Assembly: GCA_015062305.1 (NCBI GenBank)
Contig: SUUX01000003.1
Span: forward strand, 1-64,000
DNA from: Alphaproteobacteria bacterium
GTDB taxonomy: Bacteria; Pseudomonadota; Alphaproteobacteria; RF32; CAG-239
Length of the DNA stretch: 64,000 bases
Direction of reading: 5' to 3'
A model generated the notes under the pieces. The model was not told the DNA's origin and made no database searches. It saw nothing but the letters and a program-made list of their open reading frames with translations. Below are positions 15,152-22,337 of this stretch, piece by piece (position 1 is the stretch's first letter; every line of letters begins with the position of its first letter). A program made the position numbers and the translations under genes.

Positions 15152-17148
15152 AATCTATAAAAGTAAAAGACTTTAGACAGTTTAAGGGAGAACAATATGT
15201 TTCTTTCTCGGTTGATCCTGAACGCAATGTTACAATTATTCAGGGCGATAACGGTGCTGGTAAAACCTCTTTCGCACAAGCTTTTCGCTGGTGCTTGTAT
15301 GGGGAAACTGATTTCTCAAACAAGACATTATTATCAATGGCTGTTTCCGATAAAATGTTGCCAGGAGATGAAAAAGATGTTCAAGTTGAGATCTGTTTAG
15401 TTCATAATAATATTGAATATACAGTGACAAGACGTCAAAAATACAAAAAAGACAATACAAACAGAATTTCCCATGTCGGTCGTCCAAAATTTGTTATTTC
15501 ATATAAAACAGATGATGGAAATACTGAATATATACCTGAAGTTGAAACAGAGTTAAAGATGAAAGAAATCTTGCCTGCTGATCTTTCGCGTTATTTCTTC
15601 TTTGATGGAGAACACATTGATAGTATGGCTAAAGAGATAAAAGACGGAAGAAGTTCCGATTTTGCTAAGGCTGTTCGTAGTTTGTTGGGATTAAATGCTT
15701 TCATTGCGGCACTGGAACACTTAAAAGGTAACGGAAGAAGTTCTGTTATTGGCCGGTATAATGAAAGCTATAACGCGGGAGCTGATGAAACACTTTCTCA
15801 ATTAATAAAAAATATTAATACAAACAATGATAGATTATCAGCTATTGATAAACGTCTAGAGGAACTTGAGCAACAAGATGCATACGCTAACGACAAATGT
15901 CAACAGCTCCGTATAAGAATTGAGAAGAACCAAGACAGTAAAGAATTAGCGGAAGAACGTAATAAAATCGAAAAAGAACTTGCGGGCTTAGAAATTACAA
16001 AAAAAGAAAAAACAGGGTTATTATTGAAGAACTTTAATGCTCATGCCCCTCGTTATTTTTCAAAAAAAATGATGAAAGATGCATTGGAATTATTGAAGAC
16101 TACAGAGCAGTTGGATAAAGGAATCCCTGATGTTACAGCAAAGACTATTGATTATCTTCTTGCTCGTGGTTATTGTTTGTGTGGACATGAAATTAAAATT
16201 GGTGATGATGCATACATTGCCCTAAATAAGTTAAGAGATTATATACCTCCTAAATCTATTGGTAGCTTGATTTCTGATTTTAGCGCATCATGCCAGGATA
16301 AGACAATAAGCACAGCTAGCTTTTTTGATAATTTTCAAGACGTCATTAAATTTATTCGCGAGTTTGACAACAATAGGAATAACCTAGAAGATAAACTCAA
16401 AAAAATCAAAGAAAGATTGCTCGGAATGGAAAATGTTGGATCTTTACAGCAAGAGCTTTCAAATTTCGAACGTGATCTCAGAAAAAATTCGGATGAACGC
16501 GATAGCCTAAATCAGGAAAAAGGTGTTGTACAGAGTAACATAGAAAAAGATGAGGAAAAGAGAAGCTCTCTTGCAATCGGCGATAAAAACAATAGAAAAA
16601 TAGAAACTTATCGCGCCTATGCAGAATACATGTATAACATCCTTAAAGTACAGTATGATAAAAAGGAAGCAGAAACACGAGAACAACTTGCTAATGCCGT
16701 AAATTCTATCTTTAAGTCAATATATAATGGTGGTTTTTCTTTATCTCTTGACCAGAAATATAACATCATACTGACTGCAGATGAGAGAATTAAGGCTAAT
16801 GATGATGACACTATCGAAACATCAACTGCGCAGAGTATATCTATTATCTTTGCCTTTATTTCCGGCGTTATTAAAATGGCTAAAGAGAATCAGGGATCAG
16901 ATGAACGTCTAGCGCAAACAGAACCATATCCTCTGGTAATGGATGCTCCATTATCTGCCTTTGATACAAAGCGAATTGATACAGTTTGTGATGTATTACC
17001 TAAAATAGCAGAACAAGTGATCATCTTCATTAAGGATACAGATGGTAATTTGGCTGAAGAAAATCTAGGTGTAAGAATTGGCAAACGCTACACCTTTACA
17101 AAGAAATCAGGAACAGAGTTTGAAACAAATATAATGGAGGTAGGCTAA
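15142..17148 (+). CDS. DndD-like SMC/RecF-type ATPase
   Basis: 668 residues. The N-terminus has VKDFRQFKG and Walker A in QGDNGAGKTSFAQAF (about residues 34-48), followed by RYFFFDGEHID, a motif typical of the DndD/RecF group. The middle is a long coiled coil, with a Cys pair in GYCLCGHE at the expected zinc-hook-like position. The C-terminus has the ABC signature region and Walker B in YPLVMDAPLSAFD. DndD proteins hydrolyse ATP and probably open or position DNA for sulfur insertion. It overlaps the micro-gene upstream and abuts the next gene at TAATG. Confidence 0.85.
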   Translation: MLLKSIKVKDFRQFKGEQYVSFSVDPERNVTIIQGDNGAGKTSFAQAFRWCLYGETDFSNKTLLSMAVSDKMLPGDEKDVQVEICLVHNNIEYTVTRRQKYKKDNTNRISHVGRPKFVISYKTDDGNTEYIPEVETELKMKEILPADLSRYFFFDGEHIDSMAKEIKDGRSSDFAKAVRSLLGLNAFIAALEHLKGNGRSSVIGRYNESYNAGADETLSQLIKNINTNNDRLSAIDKRLEELEQQDAYANDKCQQLRIRIEKNQDSKELAEERNKIEKELAGLEITKKEKTGLLLKNFNAHAPRYFSKKMMKDALELLKTTEQLDKGIPDVTAKTIDYLLARGYCLCGHEIKIGDDAYIALNKLRDYIPPKSIGSLISDFSASCQDKTISTASFFDNFQDVIKFIREFDNNRNNLEDKLKKIKERLLGMENVGSLQQELSNFERDLRKNSDERDSLNQEKGVVQSNIEKDEEKRSSLAIGDKNNRKIETYRAYAEYMYNILKVQYDKKEAETREQLANAVNSIFKSIYNGGFSLSLDQKYNIILTADERIKANDDDTIETSTAQSISIIFAFISGVIKMAKENQGSDERLAQTEPYPLVMDAPLSAFDTKRIDTVCDVLPKIAEQVIIFIKDTDGNLAEENLGVRIGKRYTFTKKSGTEFETNIMEVG

Positions 17149-17666
17149 TGTTTACACATGACTATTCTTTTAGAGGTTCACACGCAGAGAAAGTAAAAGA
17201 TCTAGTAACCTATAAATTTGATAAGGAACACACTTTGTTTGAAAGAAATATGGATGTGTACTTAATGGCTCCGATTGTTGGTTTTTTGTATAATAAAAAA
17301 TCTGCACTTGATAAAACTAAAACTTCGACAACAAACATTTTGGCTGAGATTATGATTAAATATCAAAAGGAACTCATGTTCACATACCGCCTCGTTATGT
17401 TGTTGGATAAAGAATACGAGGATGATGTCGAAAAGCGTATAAACAAAGCTTTTAGAGATTATGCAAAAGAGGATCCTAAAGATTTAGAGGAATATGATAG
17501 TTATGTACGTGGCGGTGTTGATGTTCTCTATGAAAAATTAATGAAAGATGCTACACAAGCTGATGATTATATTAGGAACTTGTATGAATTTATGGCTGAT
17601 TTTGAAGATCGATATTCACAAAATTCAGATGAAATTATTGATTTATGCAAGCTGGCTAAAGAATAA
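17148..17666 (+). CDS. 172-aa helical protein in the DndE position
   Basis: It starts within the stop of the DndD-like gene (TAATG), so it is translationally coupled. The protein is all-helical and acidic at the C-terminus (FMADFEDRYSQNSDEIIDL). It does not carry the DndE signature I would expect (a short basic tetrameric DNA-binding protein), and it is longer than usual DndE (about 110-130 residues). A role as a partner of the DndD-like ATPase is inferred from position only. Confidence 0.7.
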   Translation: MFTHDYSFRGSHAEKVKDLVTYKFDKEHTLFERNMDVYLMAPIVGFLYNKKSALDKTKTSTTNILAEIMIKYQKELMFTYRLVMLLDKEYEDDVEKRINKAFRDYAKEDPKDLEEYDSYVRGGVDVLYEKLMKDATQADDYIRNLYEFMADFEDRYSQNSDEIIDLCKLAKE

Positions 17667-17677
17667 ATGAGGGCATT

Positions 17678-18187
17678 ATGACCGATGAGACAAATAAAAT
17701 TGTACAAGAGCTTTTTCAAAAATCCCATCGCTTCTTAGCTGAGGATGAAGTTGTTAATGCGGCACTCGAAGCAAAATTGTCCTTATTTGAAACAAATGCT
17801 CTCATCGAAACACTCATCAGTATGGGTGTTTATATATCAGACAATATACATGATGCTCTCAAACAACTTAATAATGATAGGGCCGAAAAAAAACGTACAA
17901 TTTTATCTCGGAAGTCACCAGATAGTGCCACTACTTTTTCCATGTTACACATACCTGTAGGGGCTGAACTTACTTTCTTAAAGGATAGAGAGATTGTTGC
18001 AGTTACCCTTGATGATGTGAATAGGATAAGATTAAAGGATGGCTCTCTCGAGGGATCAACATCAAAATTAGCTCAGATTTTAGGGGTTAAATTCGGTTAC
18101 GCAGATGTTGCGCGTCAAGGACCACGTTGGTGGCTATACCACGGTAAAACACTCCTTGCAATAAGGGAAGAGTTAGAGAACGATTGA
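17678..18187 (+). CDS. Sigma region 1.1-like domain fused to a RAMA/DUF4357-like domain
   Basis: 169 residues. Residues 1-50 (AEDEVVNAALEAKLSLFE, then LIETLISMGVYISD) resemble sigma-70 region 1.1 and match the N-terminus of the next protein position by position. Residues 88-165 run IPVGAELTF, a strand-rich section, RIRLKDGSLEGSTSKLAQIL, then GPRWWLYHGKTLLAIRE. This is the pattern of RAMA or DUF4357 domains (G at the strand turn, G-S/T-S-x-L-A, then W and L-x-x-I/L-R), which are proposed readers of modified DNA. It ends just before the sigma-like gene (1 base gap). The assignment is by pattern only. Confidence 0.68.
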   Translation: MTDETNKIVQELFQKSHRFLAEDEVVNAALEAKLSLFETNALIETLISMGVYISDNIHDALKQLNNDRAEKKRTILSRKSPDSATTFSMLHIPVGAELTFLKDREIVAVTLDDVNRIRLKDGSLEGSTSKLAQILGVKFGYADVARQGPRWWLYHGKTLLAIREELEND

Positions 18188-18188
18188 G

Positions 18189-19250
18189 ATGGCAAATGAA
18201 GCAAAGCAAAAAATCATTAATCTTTTGACTGACCTGTACAAAACAAATGGTTATGTAACAGAAGATGAGATTTTTGAGTACGCTTCAAATGAAAGTCTGT
18301 CCTTATTTGACATAAATTCTATTACAGAGCATTTGCTCTCGCATGGAGTTATAATCAGCGAAGAAAAAGAAAAAATAACCACTAAAAAAGGACGTGGCTA
18401 CAGGCGCGATCATACAAAATTCTTTAAGGAAATTTCAAAAGAATATAAAGGCCTTAAATCTTTTATTAACTATTATAGTTCAATTGATGGATTAGCTGAG
18501 GGCGAATGGATCACACTAATACAGCAGGCTCGACATGGAAATGAATGGGCTAGGACAAGATTGTTTGATACATCAATGCAAAAAACAATCAAGCAAGCCT
18601 ATGCTGTTTCGAAAAAATTTGACTTAGATTTTAAGGATACACTGCAAGCCTCATCTTTTGGAATCCTGTATGCAATAAGTGCATTTGATGAAACAGAGAA
18701 TTCTTCGTTTCCCTCTTATGTACCTCTCGCTGTTAATAGTCAGTTACGGCGCGATGTTTACCTTTATTCAAACCCTGTCATTGATTTTCCTACGTACTTA
18801 ATGAACGATTTTTTCAAAATTCACACTCTTGTAAAAGAACATAGTTGTAGCAAATGCGCATATAGCAATAACAAATTAACGTGTGAAAATTTACGTAATG
18901 AGATCCAAGACAAATTAAAATCAACCACAGAGGAAGTTGACGAATGTATTAAATACTTGCAACCGGTTGAAGATTTATGGGAAGATACCTGCATAGATGA
19001 TTCAGATGTCACAAAAGGTCTACATGAAAATGAAATGAAGATAACTGTAACAAAACTACTGTCTCACCTAAAACCACAAGAGGAAGAAGTAATCAGAATG
19101 CGCTTCGGAATTGATAATGAAGAATATTCACTAGAAAGCATTGCGCAGATAAAATCTGTAACCAGACAACGAATTCAACAAGTTGAAGCAAAAGCCCTAG
19201 ATAAATTGCGACAGCTTGCTAGATATATCTTAAAAGTTGAGAGACCATAA
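18189..19250 (+). CDS. Sigma-70 family-like factor encoded in the defence cassette
   Basis: 353 residues. Region 1.1-like at residues 5-60. Region 2 at about 115-190 (DLDFKDTLQASSFGILYAISAFDETENSSFPSY corresponds to 2.2-2.4, split here by the size limit: DLDFKDTLQASS, GILYAISAFDE). Region 3-like follows with NPVIDFPTYLMNDF. An inserted Cys cluster sits at H218, C220, C223 and C232. A complete region 4 is at about 293-345 (LKPQEEEVIRMRFGI, then SVTRQRIQQVEAKALDKLR). It is not a housekeeping RpoD, being too short with degenerate region 2.4, so a specialised promoter set or a DNA-binding role in the cassette is likely (inference). Last plus-strand gene before a bidirectional terminator. Confidence 0.8.
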   Translation: MANEAKQKIINLLTDLYKTNGYVTEDEIFEYASNESLSLFDINSITEHLLSHGVIISEEKEKITTKKGRGYRRDHTKFFKEISKEYKGLKSFINYYSSIDGLAEGEWITLIQQARHGNEWARTRLFDTSMQKTIKQAYAVSKKFDLDFKDTLQASSFGILYAISAFDETENSSFPSYVPLAVNSQLRRDVYLYSNPVIDFPTYLMNDFFKIHTLVKEHSCSKCAYSNNKLTCENLRNEIQDKLKSTTEEVDECIKYLQPVEDLWEDTCIDDSDVTKGLHENEMKITVTKLLSHLKPQEEEVIRMRFGIDNEEYSLESIAQIKSVTRQRIQQVEAKALDKLRQLARYILKVERP

Positions 19251-19258
19251 ATAAAAAA

Positions 19259-19291
19259 GAACCCCGCAGGTGTTATTCCCGCGGGGTTTTT
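19259..19291. terminator. Bidirectional terminator between the sigma-like gene and hup
   Basis: ACCCCGC and GCGGGGT arms, with a run of T on the plus side and a run of A (T on the other strand) before it. Convergent genes end on both sides. Confidence 0.9.
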
Positions 19292-19305
19292 AGAAACCGT
19301 ATAAA

Positions 19306-19578
19306 TTACTTTACAGCTTTTTTCAAAACTGCACCGGCTTTGAACTTAGGAGCTTTTGATGCCGGGATTTTGATTTCTTTACCGGTAGCAGGATTGCGAC
19401 CTTTGCGAGCGGCGCGTTTTGCTACTTCAAATGTACCGAAACCAGTGATTTGAACTGATTCACCTTTTTTCAATGCTTTTGTAACAACAGCTACAATAGC
19501 GTTTACTAATTCATTTGCGGCGGCTTTAGAAGCTTTGGCTTCTTTAGCAACTGCTTCAACAAATTCAGTTTTATTCAT
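19306..19578 (-). CDS. hup: HU family DNA-binding protein
   Basis: 90 residues from the ATG at 19578, preceded by AAGGAA; the frame is open to 19626 but that extension is unlikely. It begins MNKTEFVEAVAKEAKAS and has the full HU core: SVQITGFGTFEV, then RKGRNPATGKEI at the DNA-binding arm and SKAPKFKAGAVLK at the end. HU bends DNA, compacts the chromosome and assists integration and recombination. Its place inside the island means it is either carried cargo or a chromosomal copy trapped by island fusion. Codon use looks like the core genes. Confidence 0.95.
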   Translation of the reverse strand: MNKTEFVEAVAKEAKASKAAANELVNAIVAVVTKALKKGESVQITGFGTFEVAKRAARKGRNPATGKEIKIPASKAPKFKAGAVLKKAVK

Positions 19579-19786
19579 ATTTAATATTCCTTTCTTACAA
19601 TATCTTCTATTTTCAGCGTAAATCATTGTAGACTATGTTATTCCAGTCAAATATCCCCGTCTGTTTGTTAGTAATCCCGTCTAAATCGTAGCAAAATGTC
19701 ATTGAAACTGTGAGTTTTTGGGGCTCGCGGATGGGTTTATTCACGATATAATAAATATAGTAAATAACCAAAAGAGGAGAAAAGCT

Positions 19787-19915
19787 ATGTTTCAGATAAG
19801 TGTTAATGGTGTTGTGATGCCTACAATCTATTGGTCTTTAGGCGATGCAATTAAAGCATGTAAACTTGAAGCAGAAAGAGGTGTCGCAGTTTGTACAGAT
19901 ATCATTAGTTTATAA
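19787..19915 (+). CDS. 42-aa hypothetical protein
   Basis: It starts at the ATG at 19787 with AGAGGAGA eight bases upstream; the longer frame from 19718 runs through a promoter-like region with TATAAT at 19747-19752. Product MFQISVNGVVMPTIYW, continuing SLGDAIKACKLEAERG. It is the first of three close genes leading to DUF3768. The upstream gap to hup (19579-19786) holds only divergent promoters. Confidence 0.6.
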   Translation: MFQISVNGVVMPTIYWSLGDAIKACKLEAERGVAVCTDIISL

Positions 19916-19933
19916 GGAATAAGGAGATTTGCT

Positions 19934-20203
19934 ATGTTAAATGAATTCAAAAATTGGTTGTTAAATAGAAACTATAAACCTTCCACCGCTTTAGATTATC
20001 AAGGTAGAATAGAAAGATTATGCAGAAAAGAAGCAATAACTTTAGATTTTCTTGCTAAAAATATTGCAACTATACTTCCTGAATATGAAATTGCTGGCGC
20101 TAAATCATCATATGGTAAAAGAAGTCATACATCAGTTAGGCAAGCATTAAGAAACTTCAAAATGTTTGTTTCTATGGTAAATTTACAAGAAAGTGCTAAC
20201 TAA
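19934..20203 (+). CDS. Stand-alone SAM-like core-binding-domain protein (integrase N-terminal type)
   Basis: 89 residues, with AAGGAG ahead of the ATG. The sequence FKNWLLNRNYKPSTALDYQG...IERLCRKEA resembles the N-terminal helical DNA-binding domain of phage-type integrases, without any catalytic domain. The protein at 24582-25664 starts with a similar domain (FKEWLIKQGYSEKT, then YEYISQINKVC). A DNA-binding accessory or directionality role is possible. It overlaps the next start at TAATG. Confidence 0.6.
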   Translation: MLNEFKNWLLNRNYKPSTALDYQGRIERLCRKEAITLDFLAKNIATILPEYEIAGAKSSYGKRSHTSVRQALRNFKMFVSMVNLQESAN

Positions 20204-20520
20204 TGACTGATATTAAGACACTAAATGATAATTTTAGAAAGACATTTATTGGTGGTAGAGTTATGTTAACCGCTGGTATAAGAGCTAAAACACAAGATGA
20301 AATAGCTGAAATACTAGAAAAAGTGAGAAGTTTTGATAATTTTACCACCGCTAACGATCCTTATGGTGAACATGATTTTGGAAGTTTTGATTATAAAGGT
20401 CAAAAAATATTCTGGAAGATAGACTATTATGATCTTAACTATGAATACATGTCAGAAAATCCAGCAGATCCTACTATTACCAACCGAGTTTTAACAATTA
20501 TGTTGGCATTAGATTTATAG
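20203..20520 (+). CDS. DUF3768 family protein
   Basis: 105 residues. The family block is very clear: FDNFTTANDPYGEHDFGSFD followed by GQKIFWKIDYYD, then PADPTITNRVLTIMLA. DUF3768 is common in alphaproteobacterial plasmids and integrative elements; function unknown. It is coupled to the gene upstream. The 441 bases that follow hold two inverted repeats (20700 and 20797) and no gene. Confidence 0.9.
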   Translation: MTDIKTLNDNFRKTFIGGRVMLTAGIRAKTQDEIAEILEKVRSFDNFTTANDPYGEHDFGSFDYKGQKIFWKIDYYDLNYEYMSENPADPTITNRVLTIMLALDL

Positions 20521-20699
20521 TTTTAAAATATCAAATGTATAAACTATTCCAAAAATAAAGTTCAAAATTTAGCCCATTTTGATTAAATTCTTGTTTAGCT
20601 TATATTTTACTACAAAAACTAAAACCGCTTGTTTATGGGCTGTTTATTGAGACATATGGTATGTATTTACAAGATTTTTTATCTATTATTTGTATCTGC

Positions 20700-20727
20700 A
20701 ACTTTTAAACTAGCTATGTTAAAAGTT
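20700..20727 (-). repeat. 28-bp island palindrome, copy 2
   Basis: AACTTTTAAA, CTAGCTAT, GTTAAAAGTT. Read on the minus strand it fits the same directional consensus as copy 1. Confidence 0.65.
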
Positions 20728-20796
20728 AAACCTCTGCAAATTTTTACATAGGTTGATCTTATTTGATATTTTTGTTGTCATTTATTAGTATAGTAA

Positions 20797-20854
20797 TATG
20801 CATGTTAGATATATTCCCAATTCACCATGTATATTCCAAAATCTAACATGCATA
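20797..20854. repeat. 14-bp inverted repeat with 30-bp spacer
   Basis: TATGCATGTTAGAT (20797-20810) and ATCTAACATGCATA (20841-20854) are perfect inverted copies. The spacer holds two TATATTCC motifs. It lies about 110 bases downstream of the HUH-Rep-like gene and could be a nicking or binding site for it (inference). Confidence 0.75.
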
Positions 20855-20961
20855 AACTATATTTTCCTATTCACAATGTATTATAACCAGCCTAATTTTA
20901 TATAGAATCAGCTTAATACATATGTTTTGTCGTGATTCTTTTTAAATGTAAAACAGGTTTT

Positions 20962-21966
20962 TTATTTATTTTTATCTTTAATATCAAACAACTCATTAGA
21001 TACAATAATCCTACTACTATCAAACATACCAAAGTCTTTAATATGTAGTTCTTTAGTACAATATACAGTAGCATAATAAGGATGTTCTTCTAATGGCATT
21101 AAATTAAATGAATAATTGGGTAGACGTTGAGCTGATAAAGTTAAAAATCTAGCAGTCTCTAATTCTTCTATTGTAAAATTACCTTGATTAAACAATATAT
21201 GATAATGCCATTGATTAGATGTACCTAATTCTGCAGCACCTCTAAAATGTAAATGCTTCTTATTCCAATGCCTACCTAATAACTTATTTTCAAAAGACGC
21301 CATGATTCTTCTTAAATGTTGTAAAGATTTATATGTATCATGTGTTTTTATATGCTCAGGTAACTGTATTGTTATTAAATGTGTAGGTTGAATAGAAAAT
21401 ATCCAATCAATAATCTCTTGTTTGTGTTTTTTTAGAAGTCTTGTTTTTTGACTCCAGGAATCCGTTGTTTTTATTGGTATAGGTTTACTTACTTTTACAT
21501 CAATAGGCTTGCCAGGAGTCAAATTAGGCTTGTTTATGCTTGTGTTTTGATTTGTACTGGGATTATTGGAAGAACATTTGGAGATAAAAGAGGTGTATAC
21601 TATTCCATGCATACAGTTAATAAAATCTCCAACATTATTTTCACGTGTATAATATTTTTTACTTTTATTACCATCATCAATAGATACATAAAGACTATTA
21701 GGAAAAGACAATACAGAAGTAAGATAGGTAGTATTATATAGATAAGATATATAAGATACATAAGAAGGTACTTGGTGCTTTGTCGCCTTACTTATTGACA
21801 TCTTGACATTTTGTCTTGTTGTCATCTGCCTGCTTGGCGACTTAGACTGAATACTGCTTTTTACTGACTTTGAATATGCTTTAGATACTTCTGTTATATG
21901 TTTTAGGTTATTTGTTATTTGATTAGACTGTTTACTTCTTCTCATTACTATTACTTTCATTAACAT
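20962..21966 (-). CDS. HUH-endonuclease-like replication or relaxase protein
   Basis: 334 residues; start uncertain (ATG at 21966, 21960 or 21945, none with a clear binding site). The N-terminal 170 residues are Ser/Thr/Lys-rich and unrecognised. In the C-terminal half, THLITIQLP is followed by the HUH-type motif WHYHILF (H254, H256) and then YYATVYCTK (Y302, K305), the order of motif 2 and the catalytic Tyr of rolling-circle Rep proteins. Nicking of single-stranded DNA at an origin would be expected. The gene is flanked by an inverted repeat downstream and short direct repeats upstream. Distant similarity only. Confidence 0.55.
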   Translation of the reverse strand: MLMKVIVMRRSKQSNQITNNLKHITEVSKAYSKSVKSSIQSKSPSRQMTTRQNVKMSISKATKHQVPSYVSYISYLYNTTYLTSVLSFPNSLYVSIDDGNKSKKYYTRENNVGDFINCMHGIVYTSFISKCSSNNPSTNQNTSINKPNLTPGKPIDVKVSKPIPIKTTDSWSQKTRLLKKHKQEIIDWIFSIQPTHLITIQLPEHIKTHDTYKSLQHLRRIMASFENKLLGRHWNKKHLHFRGAAELGTSNQWHYHILFNQGNFTIEELETARFLTLSAQRLPNYSFNLMPLEEHPYYATVYCTKELHIKDFGMFDSSRIIVSNELFDIKDKNK

Positions 21967-22033
21967 TAGTTATTTCATCTTATGTCTAATCATAACCATT
22001 ACTATTACTGTCTTATTACTTATTACCTTTATG

Positions 22034-22064
22034 TATTATTACTTCTGTATAAGTATTATTACTT
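22034..22064. repeat. Iteron-like direct repeats upstream of the Rep-like gene
   Basis: TATTATTACTT occurs at 22034 and 22054 (20-bp period), with weaker copies of TTATTAC in 22000-22025. They lie in the 371-bp AT-rich gap upstream of the Rep-like gene. Low sequence complexity makes chance similarity possible. Confidence 0.4.
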
Positions 22065-22274
22065 TTATGTATTCATTTATATATTCATTCATTTAGGTAA
22101 TAGTAAAAACAAAGAGATAACCTAAGATAAATCTCTTTATACATTCCAACAGGTAGCTACGATTAGACTACAAGTTATAATGTGATAGAACATATTTTTG
22201 AGATGAGATTGATTGATAAAATTTCCAAATAGTATATTTTTTTGCGTATTTTTTGTTTTTTTGATGCATAATAT

Positions 22275-22318
22275 AAAGAAAAAGCCAACCTCTAACATAA
22301 TTGTATTAAAAGTTGGCT
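22275..22318 (-). terminator. Terminator of the C5 methyltransferase gene (contains palindrome copy 3)
   Basis: On the minus strand, AGCCAAC and GTTGGCT arms are followed by TTTTCTTT, shortly after the methyltransferase stop. The loop region (22287-22314) is the most diverged copy of the island palindrome. Confidence 0.65.
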
Positions 22319-22337
22319 ATGGTATAGTTATATTTTA

